Below, piece after piece: positions 8,251 to 16,627 of a stretch of 61,167 nucleotides of DNA. The translations under genes were made by a program, and so were the position numbers. The stretch is taken from contig JAGQYM010000023.1 of the NCBI GenBank assembly GCA_020436085.1, positions 1-61,167 of the forward strand, written 5' to 3'. The stretch comes from Cyclobacteriaceae bacterium. GTDB lineage: Bacteria; Bacteroidota; Bacteroidia; Cytophagales; Cyclobacteriaceae. The stretch's first letter is position 1; each line of letters opens with the position of its first letter. Below the pieces are notes generated by a model, which was given only the letters and a program-made list of their open reading frames with translations, was not told the origin of the DNA and made no database searches.

Positions 8251-10653
8251 TTACTCGCTTCTAAGCGTTTGTGTAGGGTTGGAGCGAGCAGCAGCAAAAG
8301 ACTGATAACCCACAGTGAGGAATGCAATAATGGTTAGAAGAAATAGAGCAATTACAAACACGATCGGATTGATTTCGATACGGTATGCAAACTCATCAAG
8401 CCAGCCATTAAATAAATAGTATGAAAGCGGGCTGGCAAGAACAGCCGCAATAACCACGAGCACGAGAAATTCGCGATAGAGCAACAGAATCAGACCAGGC
8501 TCAGTTGCTCCAAGCACCTTTCGGATGCCGATTTCTTTTAGTCTCCTTTGCGCGCTGAATGAAGCCAGGGCAAACAGACCAAGACACGCTACGAAAATGG
8601 CCAGACCGCAGAAGTAAGTGAAAATGCTTGAAAGCCGTTCCTCAGCTTCATAAGTCTGGTTGAGAGCCTCGTCAAGAAAGTAGAAGGTGAACGGACTGTT
8701 TTGGATGACCTCGTTCCAGGTACTTTCAATATTGGCAATGGTCGAACTAAAATCACCAGGTTTGATCTTGATGGCGATATTGCTGAAAGCCGGAGCAAAA
8801 CTAAATACAGCAGGCGTCACCTTATTTCTAAGTGGATCAAAATTGAAGTCCTGGATGACTCCGATCACATTGATATCCGGATTACCACCTTCTCCAAAAG
8901 TGATTCTTCTCCCGATAGGATCTTTCCAACCGAAGGATTTTGCTGCAGCTTCATTGATGACGATAGCCAACGAGCTATCTGATGGGTGCTCAATGTCAAA
9001 AAATCTGCCTTCGGCCATTTCCAAACCGAAAGTCTCAAGGAAATCGTATCCAACAGTCATGATCGGAAGCATCTGTTCATCCTCAATGCCCTCAACGACC
9101 ATGGGAAAGTAGGGAAGATTTTTTTGCCCCATATCATGTGAAAGATTGGTCATCGAGACTACACTCGACTCACGAAGAACGCGCTCTTTAAATGTTGGAT
9201 AGCTTGGAGGCATACCCGAGCCCACGGCCCGCACGATGATCACCTGCTCTTTATCAAACCCCATGTCCTTGTTGCGCATGAAGTCCAGCTGATCAGAAAT
9301 AATCAACGTTCCGATCAGAAGTATAAGAGACACAGTAAACTGGCCAACAACCAAAGCTTTACGCAAGTCAATTTTCTTATTCACAGCCTTATGGAGGCCT
9401 TTCAATACTTTAACCGGTTGAAAGGAAGCCATTACAAATGAAGGATAAATACCAGCAATAAAACCTGCAGCCAGCGTGACCAGCAATGCCGAGATTAGAT
9501 TTGAAGGATAGAAGAGTTGCGTGCCATCGAGTTGCGTAGAGGCGAGATCATTGAACACAGGAATGATGATCCAAATGAGCGAGAAGGCCACAAGTCCGGA
9601 GATAAAAGCGATGACCAATGATTCACCAAGGAATTGAAACACAAGATTTTTCTTTTCCGCTCCCATTACCTTTCTCACGCCTACTTCCTTTCCCCGATTG
9701 GAGTATCTGGCGATAGACAAGTTCATGAAGTTGATACAAGCAATGACCAATACTAAAATGCCTATAGACGACAGCGTATATACATATTGAATGTTTCCAT
9801 TCACCGACATGTCGGCATTGCTGAACTCAGACTTCAAATGAATGTCAGTGATAGGCTGAAGTTTCAGATTGGCATTGTTCTCCACATAGCGCGGCAGATA
9901 ATGACTTTTTACAAATGCCGGAAGTTTGGCATTGGTGTCTTCGGGATTAGATCCAGGCGTGAGAGTGACATAACTATAATACCACAGACCGCGATAGTCA
10001 TGATCTATCCTAAAGCCAACCAATTGACTGATCAGTAATTTTGAATGAGCCAAAAAATCAAAGTCGAGATGCGTTTTACCATGTAGCGGTGCCAGCACCC
10101 CCGTTACCCGCAAGGCCACTGTATCCTGAAAAGTGATGATTTTGCCCAATGGATTGGCCTCTCCAAAATACTTCTTCGCAATCTCGTGCGTGATCACCAC
10201 AGAATTGGTCGTTTCAAAAACCTTGTCCCGGTTTCCAAATTCAAAATCATAGTCGAAGAGCGTGAAGAAACTGGAATCCGCCATGTAAAACTTCCGCTCC
10301 TGATACTCATTGTCCTCGTGTTTGATCGTAGGCAAAAGATTGGAAAACAGGAAAGGCTTGAATATAGTGGCAGCATTAGTTACCTCCGGAAAATCTTCAA
10401 CCATATCAAATGACGCAGGATAGTGCGAAAGTGAATAGCTGTTTCGAACACCATTCACATCCACATACGTGTTTAGCCGGTAGATATTTTCGGAATTGCT
10501 AAAGAAGCGATCATATCCCGTTTCGTTTTTTACATAAATGCCAATAAGGATAAAACATGCCAGCCCGATGGCTAGCCCCACAATATTGATAAGGCTATAA
10601 AGTTTGTTTTTGAAAAGATTGCGCAGGGTGATCTTGAGATAGTTCTGTAACAT
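8251..10653 (-). CDS. MacB/FtsX-type ABC transporter permease
   Basis: 800 residues in the duplicated Bacteroidota layout: an N-terminal helix (~residues 20-41), a MacB periplasmic domain, three helices around 285-400, a further helix near 430 followed by a second periplasmic domain, and three C-terminal helices (~675-790). The cytoplasmic motif RGKEVGVRKVMGA (~residue 318) recurs as RLKEIGIRKVLGA (~residue 710), marking two FtsX domains. Such permeases work with a separate ATPase, usually in efflux or envelope stress; no ATPase gene is adjacent here. A 14-bp perfect palindrome lies 43 bp upstream of the start. The TPR lipoprotein gene follows on the same strand. Confidence 0.9.
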   Translation of the reverse strand: MLQNYLKITLRNLFKNKLYSLINIVGLAIGLACFILIGIYVKNETGYDRFFSNSENIYRLNTYVDVNGVRNSYSLSHYPASFDMVEDFPEVTNAATIFKPFLFSNLLPTIKHEDNEYQERKFYMADSSFFTLFDYDFEFGNRDKVFETTNSVVITHEIAKKYFGEANPLGKIITFQDTVALRVTGVLAPLHGKTHLDFDFLAHSKLLISQLVGFRIDHDYRGLWYYSYVTLTPGSNPEDTNAKLPAFVKSHYLPRYVENNANLKLQPITDIHLKSEFSNADMSVNGNIQYVYTLSSIGILVLVIACINFMNLSIARYSNRGKEVGVRKVMGAEKKNLVFQFLGESLVIAFISGLVAFSLIWIIIPVFNDLASTQLDGTQLFYPSNLISALLVTLAAGFIAGIYPSFVMASFQPVKVLKGLHKAVNKKIDLRKALVVGQFTVSLILLIGTLIISDQLDFMRNKDMGFDKEQVIIVRAVGSGMPPSYPTFKERVLRESSVVSMTNLSHDMGQKNLPYFPMVVEGIEDEQMLPIMTVGYDFLETFGLEMAEGRFFDIEHPSDSSLAIVINEAAAKSFGWKDPIGRRITFGEGGNPDINVIGVIQDFNFDPLRNKVTPAVFSFAPAFSNIAIKIKPGDFSSTIANIESTWNEVIQNSPFTFYFLDEALNQTYEAEERLSSIFTYFCGLAIFVACLGLFALASFSAQRRLKEIGIRKVLGATEPGLILLLYREFLVLVVIAAVLASPLSYYLFNGWLDEFAYRIEINPIVFVIALFLLTIIAFLTVGYQSFAAARSNPTQTLRSE

Positions 10654-10695
10654 GAAAAGAAGGTTATTACCCCATTTGGTTTATAAAAGGGGTAT

Positions 10696-10709
10696 TTGTA
10701 CTAGTACAA
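10696..10709. promoter_or_regulatory. 14-bp perfect palindrome upstream of the FtsX permease gene
   Basis: TTGTACTAGTACAA is a perfect palindrome lying 43 bp upstream of the permease start and downstream of the holin-like gene stop. A second, looser dyad (ACCCC near 10670, GGGGT near 10690) is beside it. The size and symmetry suit a dimeric repressor operator; a PadR-type regulator is one possibility because such regulators often accompany permeases of this class. No regulator gene is in the window. Confidence 0.45.
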
Positions 10710-10780
10710 TTAACGCCAGAAAAGCAGGGCCTGGTCTGCGATTTTTGATGAGTGGATGAAGGGGGATGCCCGTGGAGAGC

Positions 10781-11125
10781 CTACCTTCCGGATTTAGACA
10801 TTTCGGAGAACATGCTGTTGAAAACAGACAAGATGAGGCTAAATGCCAACGCCCACCAAAAACCGTCAACATCAAAATGTGGAACGAAATAGTCGACCAG
10901 CAAAATGATCAACGCGTTGATCACCAACAGGAAGAGCCCTAGGGTGAGAACAGTTATTGGGATCGTGAAAACTACAAGGATAGGTTTCACAATCGCGTTC
11001 GCAAGGCCAAGTACTGCCGCAACGAGCAAGGCATACCCATAGTGCTCCACGTGTACACCCGGAAGAAGATAGGCTGTCAACAATACAGCCAATCCGCTTA
11101 ATAGAAACCTCATTATTCCGTTCAT
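10781..11125 (-). CDS. Holin-superfamily-IV-like small membrane protein (phage_holin_4 type)
   Basis: 114 residues from ATG at 11123-11125, with four membrane segments (~residues 5-20, 27-45, 52-75, 85-105) and the pattern LANAIVKPILVVFTIP after the second, typical of chromosomal 'phage holin family' proteins of unknown role. An upstream in-frame start at 11176 would add 17 polar residues before the first helix; I prefer 11125 because that ATG and the following codons recur in the duplicated fragment at 11304-11384, and because a -7 box (TATTTTTG on the minus strand, 11152-11159) lies between the two starts. No phage genes surround it, so it is probably a resident protein. Confidence 0.78.
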   Translation of the reverse strand: MNGIMRFLLSGLAVLLTAYLLPGVHVEHYGYALLVAAVLGLANAIVKPILVVFTIPITVLTLGLFLLVINALIILLVDYFVPHFDVDGFWWALAFSLILSVFNSMFSEMSKSGR

Positions 11126-11148
11126 AAGGGCCTGAAAATTTGATTTAA
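11072..11148 (-). repeat. 77-bp direct repeat, copy 1 (5' part of holin-like gene)
   Basis: This block covers the first 18 codons of the holin-like gene and 23 bp upstream. It matches 11331-11407 in the same orientation over its full 77 bp with three substitutions. One difference is upstream of the start; the two in the coding part (CTA/TTA Leu and GCT/GCG Ala) are both silent. Confidence 0.92.
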
Positions 11149-11190
11149 TCCCAAAAATATCATTGCCGTATGACATTTTTGCCCTTTGGG

Positions 11191-11241
11191 TGACGAATGC
11201 TGTCGGTCACCGTCAGCAATGTCAGGATTAACCCTGACATT
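11191..11241 (+). repeat. Dispersed regulatory-like repeat, copy 1
   Basis: Starts with TGACGAAT, continues to CGTCAGCAATG and ends in the imperfect palindrome TGTCAGGATTAACCCTGACA (11220-11239). The reverse complement of 29396-29445 carries the same blocks in the same order and spacing: TGACGAAT, then 11-12 bp, CGTCAGCA, then the palindrome. It lies upstream of the minus-strand -7 box at 11152-11159 of the holin-like gene, with the TGACGAAT end 31 bp from that box. Confidence 0.7.
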
Positions 11242-11303
11242 GAAAATAAAAGAAAAACTTACCAAACACCGAAGCCTAACCGTCTCATTTTCAATCGTCA
11301 GCG

Positions 11304-11384
11304 TCAGCAAAAAAGTCGTAAGACTCTTTTGGCTGTCAACAATACCGCCAATCCGCTTAATAAAAACCTCATTATTCCGTTCAT
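11304..11384 (-). pseudogene. 5' fragment of a second holin-like gene
   Basis: An ATG at 11382-11384 opens 18 codons encoding the same residues as the intact neighbour (MNGIMRFLLSGLAVLLTA), then diverges and stops after eight unrelated codons. It lies in repeat copy 2. The remaining three membrane helices are absent and the -7 box found outside copy 1 is not repeated here, so it is a remnant of a partial duplication. The two coding differences from copy 1 are silent. Confidence 0.7.
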
Positions 11385-11407
11385 AAGCGCCTGAAAATTT
11401 GATTTAA
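11331..11407 (-). repeat. 77-bp direct repeat, copy 2
   Basis: 96 percent identical to 11072-11148. It occupies the region 20-96 bp upstream of the exonuclease/GIY-YIG gene start, so it may now contribute to that gene's upstream region. Together with the intervening copy of the dispersed repeat it fills the ~300 bp between the holin-like gene and the nuclease gene. Confidence 0.92.
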
Positions 11408-11426
11408 GTTCTTCTTTTAAGTGAAA

Positions 11427-12827
11427 ATGTCAAACTCTAATTTTGATTTTGGCCTTATGTATGCGATCGTAGATATTGAGACAACGGGGGGATATGCCAA
11501 CGGTCATCGGGTAACGGAAATCGCCATCTACCATCATGATGGCATGCAGATTACCAACCACTATCAAACCCTTATTAATCCGGGCCGAACGATTCCCTAT
11601 TTTATCACCGGCCTCACCGGGATTAATTACGAGATGGTAAAAGAGTCACCCTCGTTCGAAGAAGTAGCTCAGGAGATTTACGACCAGCTCAAAGACCGCA
11701 TCTTTGTCGCTCACAACGCTCACTTTGACTATAGTTTCCTTAAAAAAGAATTCGAAGGAGCAGGAATAAACTGGACCAGCAAAAAACTTTGCACCGTAAG
11801 ACTGAGCAGAAAAATCATTCCAGGCCTGGCGTCATACAGTCTGGGGCGACTTGCAGAAAGCCTTGGCATTAAAATCAAAAACCGCCATCGTGCAGGAGGC
11901 GATGCGGAGGCTACATCTCAAGTCTTTGATCTCTTACTGAAAAGAGACAACACAGGCGTTATCGCCAAAGCACTGAAACGAAATTCAGGTGAAACGATTC
12001 TTCCGCCCAATCTTGACAAAAGTGAGTTTGACAAATTGCCCGCCAAAGCCGGAGTTTATTATTTCCTTGACGGAAGAAGTAATGTGATTTATGTAGGAAA
12101 AGCCGTCAATATCAAGAAGCGGATTGCAGGACACTTCACAGGCGAGGCTCGTGAATGGAACAGGTCAAACATCAGAAATGAAATTCATCACATCACTTAC
12201 GAACTCACCGGCAACGAATTGATTGCCTTGATTTTTGAGTCACAAGAAATCAGAAGGCTATGGCCAAAGTATAATCTCGCGCAGAAAGTAAGAACAGAAG
12301 AGTGGGGAGTATTTGATTATGAAGATAGAGCAGGTTTTTTGCGTTTCAGTGTGAATACAGTTTCGCGCGGTGCAAGACCGTTGATTAGTTTTAGTTCGAA
12401 AGGTGACGCGTGGAACTTCATGTGGGAAAAAGTCAGAGAATATGATCTCTGCCCTAAACTTTCAGGATTGCAACTGGCGAAAGGGTTGTGCTTCAGCTAC
12501 CAAACTGGCGAATGCAAAGGAGCATGCATGGGCGTGGAGTCGTTGAAGAAATACAACAAGCGGGCGCAGGCTGCGCTGGAGTCATTTACAGATCAGGGAG
12601 AAAGTTTGGCGATCCTCGGGCGCGGTCGAAAGAACAATGAGCGCTCGCTGGTGCTCATTGAAAACGGAGTTTACCTCGGATTCGGCTTTGTTGACAAGAG
12701 CGAAACCGTGGCTTCGCTGGATGACGCCAAGAACTATATCAAAGTATCCCGGGAGAACCGGATCGTTCAGAATCTGGTGAACTCGTACTTGGTGAACCCA
12801 CGAGGTGCCGAAGTAATTTCGTTTTAG
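11427..12827 (+). CDS. DnaQ-like 3'-5' exonuclease fused to a GIY-YIG (UvrC/Cho-type) nuclease
   Basis: 466 residues from ATG 11427 (a GTG two codons earlier and an ATG at 11457 are alternatives). Residues ~10-165 form a DEDDh exonuclease: Asp16/Glu18 in VDIETTG, the NAHFDYSFL motif, and HRAGGDAEAT. Residues ~195-275 form a GIY-YIG domain (GVYYFL, YVGKAVNIKKRI, and a downstream Glu-bearing segment ALIFESQEIRRLWP). The C-terminal ~190 residues contain conserved cysteines (CFSYQTGECKGAC) of the UvrC-like/Cho type. The fusion is known in bacteria, including as polymerase III epsilon-like proteins, and suggests incision followed by trimming in DNA repair. It overlaps the convergent phosphatase gene by four bases. 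Confidence 0.9.
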   Translation: MSNSNFDFGLMYAIVDIETTGGYANGHRVTEIAIYHHDGMQITNHYQTLINPGRTIPYFITGLTGINYEMVKESPSFEEVAQEIYDQLKDRIFVAHNAHFDYSFLKKEFEGAGINWTSKKLCTVRLSRKIIPGLASYSLGRLAESLGIKIKNRHRAGGDAEATSQVFDLLLKRDNTGVIAKALKRNSGETILPPNLDKSEFDKLPAKAGVYYFLDGRSNVIYVGKAVNIKKRIAGHFTGEAREWNRSNIRNEIHHITYELTGNELIALIFESQEIRRLWPKYNLAQKVRTEEWGVFDYEDRAGFLRFSVNTVSRGARPLISFSSKGDAWNFMWEKVREYDLCPKLSGLQLAKGLCFSYQTGECKGACMGVESLKKYNKRAQAALESFTDQGESLAILGRGRKNNERSLVLIENGVYLGFGFVDKSETVASLDDAKNYIKVSRENRIVQNLVNSYLVNPRGAEVISF

Positions 12828-13510
12828 AATTTTTTGCGCCCCGTCACGCCAGGGTAAAGTGAGGGAACAGGATCACTTACGAAAACCTCACCCGAGTCAA
12901 CATTCATCATCGACAATCTGCCCGACCAGCCAGCTCCGGTGTCCATCATCCAGACCTCGCAAAATTGCTTTGGTTTATCCTCCTTAATGGGAGTGTGCCC
13001 AACAAAAACCGCGTCAAATTCTGTCAGTTGTTTTGAATCACCTTGGGCTTCTTGGTATTGTGCTTTCTCGGCAAGAGATCTGTCCCACAGAAACGTACTT
13101 AACCCTTGATCTTCTAAGGCCCTTACAGGATTAATTCCAGCATGGACAAATAGCAGATCATTCAAAAGATGAAAAGGCTTTGCTGTTTTTAATAAGTGAT
13201 GATGATCGGGAGGAATAGTACCTCCATAAGATTTTACCGTAGCTTCACCACCTTGAGCCAGCCAAACGGATTCTGCATGGCCTGTCTCCATCCACTCCAG
13301 TGTCCAGAAGTCGTGGTTTCCCAAAAGGAACGTTAGATTTCTAATCTTGAGTATTTCATCAATTGACTCTTTCGTTTCGGGCCACCCATCGGAAATATCC
13401 CCCAAACAGATCAGGTGATCTCGGCTATAATCAAAAGACGAAAGTTTGAGACATTGCAACAATGCGCGATAAGAACCGTGAATATCACCGATAACAAAGG
13501 TTTTGCTCAT
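12824..13510 (-). CDS. Calcineurin-like metallophosphatase (Ser/Thr phosphatase type)
   Basis: 228 residues carrying the metallophosphoesterase signature set in order: GDIHGS (Asp9, His11), LGDISDG (~37), GNHDFW (~90), HAGINP (~125) and GHTPIKEDKP (~180). It resembles bacterial PPP-type phosphatases such as PrpA/ApaH-like enzymes; substrate could be a phosphoprotein or a dinucleoside polyphosphate. A -7-like box (TATCTTTG on the minus strand, 13521-13528) is just upstream. The 3' end overlaps the exonuclease gene's stop by four bases, so the two convergent genes share their ends with no terminator between them. Confidence 0.9.
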   Translation of the reverse strand: MSKTFVIGDIHGSYRALLQCLKLSSFDYSRDHLICLGDISDGWPETKESIDEILKIRNLTFLLGNHDFWTLEWMETGHAESVWLAQGGEATVKSYGGTIPPDHHHLLKTAKPFHLLNDLLFVHAGINPVRALEDQGLSTFLWDRSLAEKAQYQEAQGDSKQLTEFDAVFVGHTPIKEDKPKQFCEVWMMDTGAGWSGRLSMMNVDSGEVFVSDPVPSLYPGVTGRKKF

Positions 13511-13648
13511 TTGCTACTGCCAAAGATAGCCTTGGCTGTCCGGAGAGGCGGCCTTTTTCGCACTAATTGACGAATATGGCCGGTCAAAGAGCGAGAAGCG
13601 GCCTTTATGACCTAATTTTTTATTATTGCGGATTAAATAAAGAGGAAC

Positions 13649-14638
13649 ATGGCTTTCGAAGCGGCAACAGAGGTTCAGTACGAGCACCATCAAAAAGTAA
13701 AACAGGTTTATTCTGAGGTAGCCAAGGTAGTAGTGGGGCAGGAATATATGGTCAACAGGTTGTTGATCGGACTATTTACCAATGGACATATTTTGTTGGA
13801 GGGTGTGCCAGGTTTGGCAAAAACACTTACGATAAGTACGCTGGCAAGAGTGTTGCATCTTGACTTTGCGAGAATCCAGTTCACACCAGATCTTTTGCCT
13901 GCAGATTTAGTGGGTACAATGATTTACAATCAGAAAGACGGAAACTTCGAAGTAAAGAAAGGACCAATTTTCGCCAACATCATATTGGCAGATGAGATCA
14001 ACCGCTCTCCTGCAAAAGTGCAATCCGCACTTTTGGAAGCCATGCAGGAGAAACAAGTAACCATTGGTGAGACTTCTTTCAAACTTGACAAGCCGTTTCT
14101 CGTGATGGCAACTCAGAATCCCGTAGAGAACGAAGGTACCTATCCGTTACCTGAAGCTCAGATTGACCGCTTTATGATGAAGGTGTTTGTCAATTACCCA
14201 ACCAAGGAACATGAGTTGGAGATCATGCGAAGGATTTCAAACATGCAGTTCAGCTATGACGTAAATCCAGTGCTCACAAAAGAAGACATCTTCACTATCC
14301 GTGAAGAAGTGAACAAAGTGAAAATATCAGAATCTCTGGAGCGATACATCATCGAACTCGTAACGGCTACCCGCAATCCAAGGGATTACAAACTTGATCA
14401 CGAAGCACAGTACATTCAATTTGGAGCATCACCAAGGGCAAGTATCAATCTTAACCTGGCATCCCGCGCGATGGCTTATCTGGAAGGCCGCGACTATGTT
14501 CTTCCGGAAGATATCAAGGAGGTTGCGTTGGATGTAATGAACCACCGAATAATACTCAACTACGAAGCTGAGGCAGACAACGTAAAGACCGCTGATATCA
14601 TCAAAGTGCTGCTCACCAAGGTGCCAATCAACAAGTAA
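13649..14638 (+). CDS. MoxR family AAA+ ATPase
   Basis: 329 residues. Walker A is GVPGLAKT (residues ~52-59), Walker B is ILADEIN (Asp115-Glu116), the sensor region MATQNPVENEGTYPLPEAQIDRF is typical of MoxR (quoted here in two parts: MATQNPVENEG and YPLPEAQIDRF), and the lid domain follows from ~230. MoxR proteins act as chaperones or activators, usually with DUF58 and VWA-domain partners encoded directly downstream. Here a terminator-like hairpin follows the stop and the next gene is unrelated, so its partners are encoded elsewhere or missing. Start at ATG 13649 is supported by the family's usual N-terminal length. Confidence 0.93.
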   Translation: MAFEAATEVQYEHHQKVKQVYSEVAKVVVGQEYMVNRLLIGLFTNGHILLEGVPGLAKTLTISTLARVLHLDFARIQFTPDLLPADLVGTMIYNQKDGNFEVKKGPIFANIILADEINRSPAKVQSALLEAMQEKQVTIGETSFKLDKPFLVMATQNPVENEGTYPLPEAQIDRFMMKVFVNYPTKEHELEIMRRISNMQFSYDVNPVLTKEDIFTIREEVNKVKISESLERYIIELVTATRNPRDYKLDHEAQYIQFGASPRASINLNLASRAMAYLEGRDYVLPEDIKEVALDVMNHRIILNYEAEADNVKTADIIKVLLTKVPINK

Positions 14639-14674
14639 AGAAAGCCACCACTTTTTCGTCCACTCATAACCAAA

Positions 14675-14711
14675 AATGATTCGTTGATCAAAACGAATCA
14701 TTCAATTTTTT
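14675..14711 (+). terminator. Intrinsic terminator after the MoxR gene
   Basis: AATGATTCGTT (14675-14685) pairs perfectly with 14692-14702 over a 6-nt loop, followed by CAATTTTTT. It closes the single-gene MoxR unit. The rest of the 313-bp spacer to 14951 is AT-rich without an ORF; it holds the motif TAACATTGGAGGCTCA (14889-14904), partly repeated upstream of the TonB receptor gene. Confidence 0.75.
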
Positions 14712-14951
14712 AGAAGTAAAACTCCGGTGTTTACAATTTTTTAACACACAAAAAATAGAATTGAATTTTTGTGATAGTCAATGATTTAGGGAGAGAGCCT
14801 TAAGTTTTGGTTGTCGCACTGCATAATATTCGGTTAAAGATTCCTTCACTGATATTAACAATTTGGTAAATCAACAGTGTGCTTCATGTAACATTGGAGG
14901 CTCACCTTTGGCGCTGAATCAAAAGAGAAATTAAATCCTAAAATTTATCTC

Positions 14952-16607
14952 ATGAAAAAGTTATTATCACTAAGCATCATCCTAGCGCTAGTGACCACGT
15001 TCTACGCGTGTAAAGATGATGAAAACACAGACTTGGCTGCTCCTGCGGTGACTGCACCGGCTGCAAAAGATGTACTGATCAGCGCGTCTGAAGAGTTTTC
15101 CTTTACTTATACCGCAGCGGCCGGATTCAAGTCGTCATCTGTAGCTGCGACTGGAGGTACGGCCGCAGTGTCAACTGATGCCACAGCTGGCGAAACATCT
15201 GGAACCATCGTTGTTACTTTTACAGCGGGAGGTACAGCGGGAGCAGGATCTATTACACTAACCGTGACTGACAACGAGAATGATGTTGATGACGCCACGG
15301 TTGTATTTAACGTGACGGCAACCCCTCCTCCGCCTGCAAACGAGGTGCTTAGTGGTGTACTGTCAGCAAATAAGAGTCTAACCAATGATAGAATATATGA
15401 ACTTGCTGGTCGTGTGATTGTTCCTGACGGCATTACACTTGATATTCAAGAAGGAACAATTATCAAAGGTCGTGAAGGAGCGGGCTCATTGGCATCTGCT
15501 TTGATCATCGCCCGTGGAGGTAAGATCATGGCCGAAGGCACCGCGACACAGCCCATTATCTTCACTTCAATTCTTGATGAAATAGAAGTTGGCGAGAAGG
15601 TAGGTCCAAATCTGGACGCAGAGGAAGACACTGGCCTTTGGGGAGGTGTTATAATCCTAGGGAAAGCAACAGTTGGATTTGGATCAGGAGAAGCTCAGAT
15701 TGAAGGTGTGCCTGCCGACATAGATGACGCGAAGTACGGTGGAGGAGCGACCCCAAATGATGCCGACAACTCTGGTGTTTTTAAATATGTTTCAATTCGC
15801 CACGGTGGAGCTTTGCTTGGCGCCAATAACGAGATCAATGGTCTTACTTTGGGCGGTGTAGGTTCAGGTACAGTTATCGAGTATGTAGAGATAGTCGGTA
15901 ATGAAGACGATGGAATTGAATTCTTCGGTGGAACTGTTAACGTGACCAACGCACTTGTGTGGGCTCAAAAAGATGACGGCTATGACGTAGATCAGGCTTA
16001 CGCGGGAACGATTAGTAATGTGATCTACATTGCTGGACCAGAAGGTGACCATGGAATGGAGATAGACGGAACAGAAGGTAACGGCATTAGCCGAGGCTTC
16101 ACGTTGCAAAATGGATCCTTCAAAGGAAAAGTGGGTGAGTATGGAGACTTCCGCGATAAAGCTAGAGGTACGGTTAAAGATTCCTACTTCTTCAACTATA
16201 GAAAGGGAGACGATTTCGAACTTGATGCTGATGGATCAGATGCTGGAGGTGACAGCAAGAATTCTGACAACCCAGGTGTGTCCGACAATTTCAAGGGTTC
16301 AGGCCATGCGTTTACCGGGGCTCTTGTTCTGACTGGTTTAGAATTCAACTCGACAGTGACTGATGATGCTGCTCTTAAGACAATTGATCAGGTGTTTTTT
16401 GACAAATGGAATACAGCACCTGTGTTGTTTGATGCAACAGATACACGCACAGATGGTGATGCAACCACGCAAGCTGCGGCCAATAAAGTAACTTTCACTG
16501 GTGCCAACACCATGGTAACAACAGCTACCAAAACAAAAGGAGCTGATAAAACCAAGTTTACTGGTTGGACAATGGCGGATGCCAAAGGTCAACTGGCAGA
16601 TTTCTAA
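14952..16607 (+). CDS. Outer-surface lipoprotein with parallel beta-helix-like repeats
   Basis: 551 residues with a lipobox at Cys20 (TTFYACKDD), so it is lipid-anchored; the acidic residues after Cys20 (KDDENTD) fit the lipoprotein surface-export type signal described for Bacteroidota. Residues ~30-120 look like an Ig/cadherin-like domain rich in Ala, Thr and Val. From ~135 on, turns rich in Gly, Asn and Asp recur about every 20-25 residues (IIKGREGAG, IILGKATVGFG, VIEYVEIVGNEDDGIEF), as in right-handed beta-helices. It directly precedes a TonB-dependent receptor gene. Such pairs are usually one uptake system in which the lipoprotein captures the ligand, but a terminator separates the genes and the ligand is unknown. 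Confidence 0.85.
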   Translation: MKKLLSLSIILALVTTFYACKDDENTDLAAPAVTAPAAKDVLISASEEFSFTYTAAAGFKSSSVAATGGTAAVSTDATAGETSGTIVVTFTAGGTAGAGSITLTVTDNENDVDDATVVFNVTATPPPPANEVLSGVLSANKSLTNDRIYELAGRVIVPDGITLDIQEGTIIKGREGAGSLASALIIARGGKIMAEGTATQPIIFTSILDEIEVGEKVGPNLDAEEDTGLWGGVIILGKATVGFGSGEAQIEGVPADIDDAKYGGGATPNDADNSGVFKYVSIRHGGALLGANNEINGLTLGGVGSGTVIEYVEIVGNEDDGIEFFGGTVNVTNALVWAQKDDGYDVDQAYAGTISNVIYIAGPEGDHGMEIDGTEGNGISRGFTLQNGSFKGKVGEYGDFRDKARGTVKDSYFFNYRKGDDFELDADGSDAGGDSKNSDNPGVSDNFKGSGHAFTGALVLTGLEFNSTVTDDAALKTIDQVFFDKWNTAPVLFDATDTRTDGDATTQAAANKVTFTGANTMVTTATKTKGADKTKFTGWTMADAKGQLADF

Positions 16608-16627
16608 GTGCTGATTAAGCCCTTCAA

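Noticed and set aside
10681-10875. Minus-strand 64-codon frame overlapping the holin-like gene end
   Set aside because: It overlaps the holin-like gene in another frame and has no family-like features.
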